In this document: positions 13,801 to 20,233 of the stretch, one piece after another
Numbering within the stretch: position 1 is the stretch's first letter
How the letters are laid out: each line of letters opens with the position of its first letter
From: Flavimobilis massiliensis
GTDB taxonomy: Bacteria; Actinomycetota; Actinomycetes; Actinomycetales; Cellulomonadaceae
Assembly (NCBI RefSeq): GCF_900240335.1
Contig: NZ_LT964980.1
Location: 1 to 33,618 of the forward strand
Reading direction: 5' to 3'
Length of the DNA: 33,618 nt
Translations under genes and position numbers: made by a program
The notes under the pieces: generated by a model
What the model saw: the letters and a program-made list of their open reading frames with translations, nothing else
Databases searched by the model: none
Told to the model about the DNA's origin: nothing

Positions 13801-14961
13801 TACCCGCGGTGCGATCATGCGCAGCGTTGGCAGCATTACGAGGAGTGCGAGAGCGGTCAGCGCAGTCGCGGCCCAAACGGGCCCAAGGTCGCTCGAGCTC
13901 TCGAGCGTTACCGCTCCGAGCGCCGGACCAGCAGCGGCCCCGATGTTGAGAGCTGCGGTCGCGTAGGAGCCCCCCATGGTGGGTGCTTCCGCTGCTGCGT
14001 AGAGCACTCGAGCGATCAAGGTGCTGCCCACAGCGAATGCCAGCAGTCCCAGTAGGAACACCAGGACGAGCAGCGGCACGGAATGCCCAGCGAGCACCGC
14101 GAGCATCAGCCACCCAACCAACAGGAGGGGCGCGGCCACAACGAGAACCATTCGCGAGTGCTGGTCAGACAGTCGTCCGGCAGCATTGACTCCCGCGAAG
14201 GACCCGATACCGAAGAGCACCAGAGCCACCGGTACCCACACTGGGCCCAGGCCTGCTGTCTCGGTCACGACCGGTGCGAGGAACGTGAATGCGGCGAAAG
14301 TCCCGCCATTGACAAGCGCAGCGAGAAGCATCGCCGTAAAAAGACGAGGCACGCGGAGCTGCGCCAACTCGAAGGCGAGAGACGGGTCATCGTTCGCTTC
14401 ATCCCGGATGACTCTCGGCTGTGGACGGATCCCGGTGAGGATGCCGATTGCTGCAGGAACGCACAGGAAAGCTACCGCCCAGAACGTGGCCCGCCATCCC
14501 AGCGCAGTGCCAAGTAGAGCTCCCGCGGGAACACCCGCGACCATCGCGATCGTGGTGCCCGAGAGGAGGATGGCAAGAGCGCGGCCCTTCCGGCTGGGGG
14601 CCACGAGGCGGGTTGCGGTGCTGAGGGCAACGGCCAGGAACCCGGCGTTGGCGACCGCAGCCACCACACGAGTTGCGAACAGTATGGAGAAGGTCTCGGC
14701 AGTGGCGGCGACGACGTGACAAGCAGCGAAGATGACCACGCACCCGAGCAAGGTGGTCCGGGCGGGCAGTCGACGGGTGAAAGCTGCCATAGCGGGCGCA
14801 CCGAGGATCATCCCGACCGCAAAGGCAGAGGTGAGTAGCCCAGCTGCGCCGACCGAGACACCGACACTGGCCGCGATGTCTGGCACTAGGCCAGCAAGCA
14901 TGAACTCAGAAGTGCCCATGGCGAAGACAGCCAGGGCAAGCAGGTAGAGGGCGAAGGGCAT
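13777..14961 (-). CDS. cmx: Cmx/CmlR-type chloramphenicol exporter (MFS)
   Basis: 394 residues from ATG 14961 (MPFALYLLALAVFAMGTSEF), with GGAG 7 bp upstream; extension to 15036 is rejected because Cmx proteins start at MPFALYLLAL. It has twelve membrane helices and family signatures FMLAGLVPDIA, LLTSAFAVGM, RALAILLSGTT and GSYATAALNIGAAAGP. Relatives from Corynebacterium (Tn5564 Cmx) and Streptomyces (CmlR) pump out chloramphenicol by proton antiport. The last residues (VRKVEVAK) and stop abut the IS481 start, so the very C-terminus may have been set by the insertion. A leader peptide and hairpin upstream suggest drug-induced attenuation. GC looks lower than in neighbouring genes, hinting at separate origin. 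Confidence 0.88.
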   Translation of the reverse strand: MPFALYLLALAVFAMGTSEFMLAGLVPDIAASVGVSVGAAGLLTSAFAVGMILGAPAMAAFTRRLPARTTLLGCVVIFAACHVVAATAETFSILFATRVVAAVANAGFLAVALSTATRLVAPSRKGRALAILLSGTTIAMVAGVPAGALLGTALGWRATFWAVAFLCVPAAIGILTGIRPQPRVIRDEANDDPSLAFELAQLRVPRLFTAMLLAALVNGGTFAAFTFLAPVVTETAGLGPVWVPVALVLFGIGSFAGVNAAGRLSDQHSRMVLVVAAPLLLVGWLMLAVLAGHSVPLLVLVFLLGLLAFAVGSTLIARVLYAAAEAPTMGGSYATAALNIGAAAGPALGAVTLESSSDLGPVWAATALTALALLVMLPTLRMIAPRVRKVEVAK

Positions 14962-15075
14962 GGAGGACTCCGAGGAACGAGATCGAGAAGAGAAAAACGT
15001 CTCGTCACCACGGCCAACACCCAGGAAGCTGCCCAATGGCCCGCGGAGCGCGCAGGCGCAATCAGCGAGTTGAGG

Positions 15076-15122
15076 ACTCAGGAGGTCTGGGGGCTGCCGG
15101 TGTGACCGAAAGCCCCCTGAGT
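15076..15122 (-). promoter_or_regulatory. Attenuator hairpin before cmx
   Basis: In the message, AGCCCCC (complement of 15089-15095) pairs with GGGGGCT (complement of 15111-15117), and ACTCAG/CTGAGT (15117-15122 with 15076-15081) extends the stem. The hairpin lies inside the leader reading frame, so ribosome stalling would change folding. A second inverted repeat, ACGAGA/TCTCGT, lies just before the cmx ribosome site (about 14976-15004). Confidence 0.6.
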
Positions 15123-15143
15123 GTCTGATTCAGGGCACGCCAT
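15078..15143 (-). CDS. Leader peptide of cmx
   Basis: A 21-codon frame from ATG 15143, MACPESDTQGAFGHTGSPQTS, which starts 7 nt after a TAGAGT -10 box and so is probably leaderless. It ends 116 bp before the cmx start. Short peptides before amphenicol-resistance genes (for example the Rhodococcus cmr gene) mediate induction by drug-stalled ribosomes. Here the peptide frame overlaps the hairpin as that model needs. The call rests on position, not on peptide similarity. Confidence 0.6.
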   Translation of the reverse strand: MACPESDTQGAFGHTGSPQTS

Positions 15144-15150
15144 GCTTCTC

Positions 15151-15156
15151 ACTCTA
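15151..15156 (-). promoter_or_regulatory. -10 box of the cmx leader
   Basis: TAGAGT on the leftward strand ends 7 nt before leader ATG 15143. No good -35 is visible. Confidence 0.5.
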
Positions 15157-15229
15157 GCGACGCTCCCTCGACACCGCACATCCTTTGCACGAGCAGCGGC
15201 ATCGTCATCAACGTCCTGCCCCGCAACAG

Positions 15230-15322
15230 CTAGAGGACGTCGCGTTCGGTATTCCAGATGATGCCGGCGGCCACGCCGTCGGCGTCGAGCGATGACCAGA
15301 AGAGCTCGCGAATCTCGTCCAT
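15230..15322 (-). pseudogene. Possible gene remnant, 30 residues
   Basis: Leftward ATG 15322: MDEIRELFWSSLDADGV then AAGIIWNTERDVL. The composition is protein-like and the frame stays open upstream for some 20 plausible codons (HIHNLADFRAPGRHSD), but no gene of credible length exists. It may be the 3' end of a gene cut by the cmx/IS481 insertion. The rest of 15157-15472 holds only the hairpin at 15394-15427. Confidence 0.3.
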
Positions 15323-15393
15323 GGGGGAAGTCTTGTCCGAGTGGCGGCCGGGCGCTCGGAAGTCGGCCAGGTTGTGGATATGTCCTCGGACGG

Positions 15394-15427
15394 CAGTGGC
15401 CGGCCACCGCCTGGTGGCCGGCCACTG
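15394..15427 (-). terminator. Perfect 15-bp hairpin after the DUF4192 operon
   Basis: CAGTGGCCGGCCACC (15394-15408) pairs exactly with 15413-15427 around a 4-nt loop. Each arm also contains the self-complementary TGGCCGGCCA. It lies 45 bp past the stop at 15473 on that strand. No T run; a terminator is most likely, but a protein site is possible. Confidence 0.6.
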
Positions 15428-15472
15428 TCGTCAGCGCTCGGGTTCTGCGGTCGGCTGTTGGCCGAGGGTGTT

Positions 15473-16555
15473 TCACGGAGGGGAGTCGTGCGTCTTCGCG
15501 GCAGGGTGCGGTCCGGTCGAAGGCGGCGAGGGGAACGACGCAGCTCGGGGCGAGGTGCTGGCCGTGTGGTTGAGGTCGGCGGCGGCGAGCGACTGGTGGA
15601 GACGCGCGATGCTTTCGGCACGGTTGAGCCGCTCGGGCGGTAGCCCCGCGTCCATGGCTGCCTTGATGAGGTGCGCGAGGTTCTCGCCGCTGCCGGGTCC
15701 TTCGGCACGTGCGACAACGAGGGCGGTCCGGGGTGGGATCATCGCGTCGCTGTGGAAGTACAGGGCCGCGCCGGCAGTCACCGCCAGGGGTCCGATGAGG
15801 TGCTTCGGAGCGCCGCGATAGATCGCCACGAGAGCTTCGGTCGTCTCAGGCTTGCTCCAGTTCTCAAAGAGGAGGAGGTCGCGCGAGATCTTGTCGGTGT
15901 TGATGACATGGGCCAGCCAGGCTTGCTTGGTCGGGTCGGGGATCCCGGGCTGGGCGAGCTGCTCGAGGTAGCGCTGGCTGACCTCCGCGCGGAGCGAAGG
16001 AAGCATCGTGTCGATCGTGCGCGCCACGTCGGGCGCAACCTCTTCGAACGCCGGCGCCGGGAGTGGGAAGTAGCGCTCGATCGCCTCGTCGCGGTTGGCG
16101 GCAGGGGGTGCCCATCCGGCAGTGACAGCGAGGTCGGCGGGAGGTGGCGGAACGGGCTGTGATGCCGACCAGTCGTTGGCGGTCTCGCGCCTGTGACGGA
16201 AGTCGCCTCGATCGACGTGCACCGCCAGCGCGAGCGATCCCTTGTCCGCGGCTCGAAGTTCGAGCTCGAAGGTGTCGGCCAGGACGTCCCCGTGGGGGCC
16301 GTACCCGAAGGCGAAGACCTTCGCCCCGGTGGGAACGGCGTCGGCCACGGAACGGTACGCCTCGACGAGGCGCGCCGGCACGACCGAGTCGGGTCGCGCC
16401 TCGTCGACGATGTGGGGGACCTGCTTGAAGTTCGCGCCATGCCCGGGGACCTGGACGCCGACGATGAGCTCGCCGGGTTCCGGCTCGTAGCCGATCAGGT
16501 GCGGGATCGTCGCGACGAGGTCGGCGCCCTGGCGGGTCATGGGCTTGTCGCTCAT
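15473..16555 (-). CDS. DUF4192-family protein
   Basis: 360 residues from ATG 16555. The N-terminal 300 residues match the DUF4192 pattern: ATIPHLIGYEPEPGELIVGV near the start, an alternating alpha/beta middle, and ALYFHSDAMIPPRTALVVA with helical AAMDAGLPPERL toward the end. The last 45 residues are Ser/Pro rich. DUF4192 proteins are widespread in actinobacteria, but I know of no established function. Its start overlaps the stop of the 38-residue gene upstream (ATGA), so three genes are coupled. No signal peptide or membrane segment, so it is cytoplasmic. Confidence 0.75.
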   Translation of the reverse strand: MSDKPMTRQGADLVATIPHLIGYEPEPGELIVGVQVPGHGANFKQVPHIVDEARPDSVVPARLVEAYRSVADAVPTGAKVFAFGYGPHGDVLADTFELELRAADKGSLALAVHVDRGDFRHRRETANDWSASQPVPPPPADLAVTAGWAPPAANRDEAIERYFPLPAPAFEEVAPDVARTIDTMLPSLRAEVSQRYLEQLAQPGIPDPTKQAWLAHVINTDKISRDLLLFENWSKPETTEALVAIYRGAPKHLIGPLAVTAGAALYFHSDAMIPPRTALVVARAEGPGSGENLAHLIKAAMDAGLPPERLNRAESIARLHQSLAAADLNHTASTSPRAASFPSPPSTGPHPAAKTHDSPP

Positions 16556-16668
16556 GGGAGCAGCTCCTCGTCGACGATCGCGACCACCTCGACGAGGGGG
16601 TCGGAGACGGGGTTGAGGGGCGATCCGGCGATGGCCTCGGCCAGCGTCTGCTCTAGGGGAGTGCTCAC
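16552..16668 (-). CDS. Small acidic protein, 38 residues
   Basis: From GTG 16668: STPLEQTLAEAIAGSPLNP then SDPLVEVVAIVDEELLP. AGGAGG lies 6 bp upstream. The start overlaps the stop of the 16988 gene and its own stop overlaps the DUF4192 start, so it is tightly sandwiched and probably real. Function unknown; a small partner of the DUF4192 protein is the simplest idea. Confidence 0.6.
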   Translation of the reverse strand: MSTPLEQTLAEAIAGSPLNPVSDPLVEVVAIVDEELLP

Positions 16669-16988
16669 TGTCCCTCCTGCTGTTCGGTAGCGGGTTCTGC
16701 TTGCGCGTTGCTGGACTTCGACATGCGCGCCCGGCGCTGTACTCCGCCGGGCGCCTTGAGGCCGAGCTTCTTGAGCTCGGCCTCGTTCCATCCGGCGCCG
16801 GTGGCGCCGACCCACGCGCGCTTGTAGCCGGTGCGGGCCTCGGCGAGTGCTGCTTCGGCGCGGTCGATCTGCTCTTGGGCGATGACGACCTGACGCACGG
16901 AAGTGATCCGTGATTCGAGCAGTCCGCGGGCCTTCTTCTCGATGCTCTCTGCCGTCGCGCTGACGCCACGGCCGGTGTGTTCGTCCAT
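16665..16988 (-). CDS. Hypothetical helical protein, first gene of the DUF4192 operon
   Basis: 107 residues from ATG 16988, selected because TACCGT (a -10 box on this strand) ends 6 nt upstream. Helical and coiled-coil-like from 12 to 62 (KKARGLLESRITSVRQVV, IDRAEAALAEARTGYKRAW), then a basic linker and polar tail. It is divergent from the mobilisation genes, with the hairpin cluster (oriT candidate) between. No family recognised. Confidence 0.6.
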   Translation of the reverse strand: MDEHTGRGVSATAESIEKKARGLLESRITSVRQVVIAQEQIDRAEAALAEARTGYKRAWVGATGAGWNEAELKKLGLKAPGGVQRRARMSKSSNAQAEPATEQQEGQ

Positions 16989-17069
16989 GCTTCGACGGTA
17001 GGTCACACTTGCGCGATGCGCGCGTTGGGCGACCAGACCCCCACGGCGGAAGCCGCGGAGCAAGCTATA

Positions 17070-17155
17070 CACTTAGGTTCCCTAAGTGGCTTGGATTCTC
17101 GACGTCCCGCCGAGAATCGGGCACACTTGACGTGTGGTCCCCGCAGTGGGCGGGG
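17070..17155. other. Candidate origin of transfer (oriT): four tandem hairpins
   Basis: Four perfect stems follow one another: CACTTAGG/CCTAAGTG (17070-17077, 17081-17088), GATTCTCG/CGAGAATC (17094-17101, 17111-17118), CACAC/GTGTG (17122-17126, 17132-17136) and CCCCGC/GCGGGG (17139-17144, 17150-17155). The block lies in the gap before the MobC-like and relaxase genes, the usual place for oriT. The nick site cannot be named from sequence alone. Confidence 0.7.
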
Positions 17156-17189
17156 TCGCTGCGCTGGGCCGAAAGCAGGTGGAACCGCC

Positions 17190-17588
17190 ATGAGTGAGCA
17201 CGCTTCTGAAGCGCGGATGTTCGCCCGACGTCGGCGCGCGAACGTGGCCGGCGGGCGGCAGCACCAGCACAAGGTAAAGGTGACCCCCGAGGAGGAAGCA
17301 CTGCTGCTTCGCCTGGCCGAGGCTCAGCGCGTGACAGTCCCTCGCCTGCTCGTGGAAGCAGCGTTGGCGTCGGCACCGGGGGAGACCCCGACCGAGCGGC
17401 GGGATGCGATCGCCGAACTGTTCCGACTGCACCGGCTGCTGGCGGCGATCTCGAACAACGTGAACCAGATCGCGCGGGCCACGAACGTCACCGGCGAGGT
17501 GCACGAGGAGCTCGTGGCTACGCTGCGCGCGGTGCGGCGTGCGGCGGAGCGGATCGATGCGGCGATCGATGGGCTGTCCTTGCCGTGA
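17190..17588 (+). CDS. mobC: MobC-like relaxosome accessory protein
   Basis: 132 residues from ATG 17190, with CAGGTGG 5-11 bp upstream. A basic N-terminus (RRRRANVAGGRQHQHKVKVT) is followed by a probable ribbon-helix-helix (TPEEEALLLRLAEAQRVTV) and a helical C-terminus containing LLAAISNNVNQIARATN, a stretch typical of MobC. MobC proteins bind oriT and help the relaxase open the DNA. The stop overlaps the relaxase ATG (TGATG). Confidence 0.82.
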   Translation: MSEHASEARMFARRRRANVAGGRQHQHKVKVTPEEEALLLRLAEAQRVTVPRLLVEAALASAPGETPTERRDAIAELFRLHRLLAAISNNVNQIARATNVTGEVHEELVATLRAVRRAAERIDAAIDGLSLP

Positions 17589-19297
17589 TGCCGAACGTTG
17601 TGCGCGGCGATCGCATGGTTGGACTGATGTCCTACCTGGTGGGTCCCGGGCGCTCCAACGAGCACACCGAGCCACACCTGGTCGCCGGTGACGGAGCACT
17701 CCTCGCGTGGCACGACGACGCCGAGCTGAGCGGTGAAGCAGCCGTCGCCATCGCGCGTCACCTCGACCGACCTCGCACCGCGATGGGGGTCGAGGTCAAT
17801 GGTGGCCACGTGTGGCACTGCTCGCTGTCCCTGCGCGCCGAGGAGGGCGCGCTGAGCGACGAGCAGTGGCGCGCGATCGCGGACGACTTCGTGCGAGCAA
17901 TGGACTTCGATGACGCCGAGGGGACCAAGGCACCGTGCCGGTGGGTGGCTGTGCGGCACGGGGTCTCGACGAACGGCAATGACCACATCCACCTGGTCGT
18001 GAACCTCGTACGTGAGGATGGGACTAAGGCGTCGGTCCACAACGACTTCAAGCGCGCGCAGAATGCCGCACGTGCGCTCGAGGTCAAGTACGGGCTGGAG
18101 CAGCTTGAGTCGTCGCGTGCTGAGCGCGCGACACGCGGTTACAACCCGGCTGAACGAGTGGCGCAGGCACGGGCTCGGGCGCGGGCAAAGCATGAGCGAG
18201 CCGGCGCCGGCGCATCGGCCTGGTCGATGCTCAACTCTGCGGAACGCCAAGCGCGGATCGACTCCGAGATGCGCGCTGAGCAACCGCGCTTTCTGCTTGC
18301 CGTCAAGGTGCGTGGCTGTGCGTCGGCGAGCGCCGACGAGGCGGAGTTCGTCCGTAGGATGCGGCACGCCGGGCTTCTCGTCCGCCCGCGGTTCGCCGAA
18401 GGTCGTACAGACGTGGTGACGGGCTACTCGGTGGCCGAGCGACCCGTCGCAGGTGAGCGACCCATCTGGTACGGCGGCGGCCACCTGGCGCGCGACCTGA
18501 CGCTGCCTCGACTCCGTGACGGGTGGCCGGACACCCCCACCGGGGCGAGCGACGCGGCGGCCGAATGGAATGCCGCCAAGCGAGGCCGGCGTGTGGTCGC
18601 TCCTGGTCGGGAGTCCACCACGCCGGATCCGGAGGCGTGGGCTCGACAGAACGACGAACTGCGCGCACTTGTCGAGCGACTCCGCTCCGTGCCGGTCGAG
18701 GACCGTGACACGTGGGCGACCGTCGCCCGGCAGACAGCGGGTGCGTTCGCTGCGTGGTCGAACGCGACCGAGGCGACACCTGGCGACCTGGCCGCCGCAG
18801 CCGAGGCACTGTCACGCTCGGCGCAGACATACGGGCGGACCGTGCGCCCGGTCAAGGCCGGAACCGTGGCCATCTCGGGTGCGGCCATGCTGTTTGCCAG
18901 TGCGGCACGTGGTGGCCAGGGGACGGTTGCGCAGGCGGTGATGATCCGCCAGCTTCTCCGGTTGACCCAGGCGGTCTACGAAGCGTCCGTAGCCGCAGAG
19001 CAGGCGCGCCAAGCACAGCTTCTGGCCGGGGATACCCGAGCCCGTCTCGTGCGTGTGCGCGAGGCACTGCCGAACCCGCTCGATGGGGCCGGTGCCTTGG
19101 CGGTGGGGACGCAGACGACCGTGCTCGAGAAGCCGAGAGCGGCTCTCGATCCTGAGTCCCAGGCGGTGCTCGACCGGCTGCAAGCCGGGCAGGCGCACGA
19201 TGCCACGCGGGCGACGTCGCCGGTGCCCAACCGGCTGGACCCCCGTCGGGTCCACCAGACATCACAACCGGGCGCAGATCGCGGTCCGGAGCGATAG
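17588..19297 (+). CDS. Relaxase (mobilisation nuclease, MOBP-like)
   Basis: 569 residues from ATG 17588. The N-terminal 150 residues hold the relaxase motifs: Tyr16 in LMSYLVGPGRSNEH (likely nucleophile), HVWHCSLS at 74-81, and GNDHIHLVVN at 130-139, where the His-x-His pair is the metal site of this nuclease fold. The C-terminal half is helical and variable. It should nick one strand at oriT, remain covalently attached and be exported with it through the type IV channel. It is coupled to mobC upstream and followed after 14 bp by a coiled-coil protein. Confidence 0.88.
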   Translation: MPNVVRGDRMVGLMSYLVGPGRSNEHTEPHLVAGDGALLAWHDDAELSGEAAVAIARHLDRPRTAMGVEVNGGHVWHCSLSLRAEEGALSDEQWRAIADDFVRAMDFDDAEGTKAPCRWVAVRHGVSTNGNDHIHLVVNLVREDGTKASVHNDFKRAQNAARALEVKYGLEQLESSRAERATRGYNPAERVAQARARARAKHERAGAGASAWSMLNSAERQARIDSEMRAEQPRFLLAVKVRGCASASADEAEFVRRMRHAGLLVRPRFAEGRTDVVTGYSVAERPVAGERPIWYGGGHLARDLTLPRLRDGWPDTPTGASDAAAEWNAAKRGRRVVAPGRESTTPDPEAWARQNDELRALVERLRSVPVEDRDTWATVARQTAGAFAAWSNATEATPGDLAAAAEALSRSAQTYGRTVRPVKAGTVAISGAAMLFASAARGGQGTVAQAVMIRQLLRLTQAVYEASVAAEQARQAQLLAGDTRARLVRVREALPNPLDGAGALAVGTQTTVLEKPRAALDPESQAVLDRLQAGQAHDATRATSPVPNRLDPRRVHQTSQPGADRGPER

Positions 19298-19311
19298 GAG
19301 AGGGGTGCACC

Positions 19312-20151
19312 ATGGCCGAGGAGTCAGACGGAATCGAGGAAGCCTTCGAGGGGCAGCTGCGAATGCTGGTCACCGCAGCGGCACGGGCCGGAGAGGAGAT
19401 TGCTCGACTCCGCGAGCAGGCTCGTCGCCGAGCGCAGGCTGCCAGCGAACAGGAGGCTCGCGAACTTGCGTCTCGTCTCGCAGCTGAGCAGCAGGCTGCG
19501 CGGGCTGAGACGGCCGGCGTGCACCACTCAGAGTGGTGGGACCGAGCCACGCCCGAGCAGATCGCTCACACCTTCCAGGTTGCCCATGCATGGTCTCGAG
19601 AGGATTCCGAGGCAGCGCGCGCCGAGAGTCGGATGCGCGAGGAACTGCGCGTTCGGTTCGGCGTCGACGTCGCCAATGTCAGGGCCGACCCCGCTGCACT
19701 CCGTGAGGCGGTCGAACGGGCCGCCCACGACCGCGCACAGAGCGATGCGGAACGCGCCCGTGCCGCGGCCGAGGAAGCTGAGGCAGAGCGGGTCATGCAG
19801 CAGTCGGACCGGGACGACGCCAGAGCCGAACAGGCGCAAGCCGCTGCCGAGCACGAGCCCGACCCTGCTGAGCGTGAGCGAGCGGCCACGGAGACGGAAC
19901 AACGGGCGCGCGCCGCGGCAGTGGCGCGCGAAGACGGCAAGGACCTCTACGACAGCGCGGAGCGACGGAGGGCGACCGCGAGCGACCTCGCGGCCAGAGG
20001 TATCGATCACGACGTCGTCGCAACGCGAGTTCGCGCCGATGTCAGCCAGGCCAAGCCCGCCACTGAGGCGGTGACGACTGACGCCAGGGGCCGAGCCCCC
20101 AAGGCGCGGAAGTTCGGATTGCGTAAGCAGCAGGCCGAGGTGAGCCGGTAG
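19312..20151 (+). CDS. Coiled-coil protein downstream of the relaxase
   Basis: 279 residues from ATG 19312, with TAGGAGAGGGG 7-17 bp upstream. A folded segment about 70-125 (HHSEWWDRATPEQIAHTFQV) is flanked by long Ala/Glu/Arg helices, and a basic end (KARKFGLRKQQAEVSR) may bind DNA. Co-directional with mobC and the relaxase, so a relaxosome or DNA-processing partner is likely. Family not recognised. Confidence 0.6.
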   Translation: MAEESDGIEEAFEGQLRMLVTAAARAGEEIARLREQARRRAQAASEQEARELASRLAAEQQAARAETAGVHHSEWWDRATPEQIAHTFQVAHAWSREDSEAARAESRMREELRVRFGVDVANVRADPAALREAVERAAHDRAQSDAERARAAAEEAEAERVMQQSDRDDARAEQAQAAAEHEPDPAERERAATETEQRARAAAVAREDGKDLYDSAERRRATASDLAARGIDHDVVATRVRADVSQAKPATEAVTTDARGRAPKARKFGLRKQQAEVSR

Positions 20152-20233
20152 CGTCCCCGGGCGTCCGGCTCAACCGCAGCCACCAGATGCAGAGCGCGGT
20201 TACTCAATCGTCAAGGTCTGTCCTTGGTCACGG

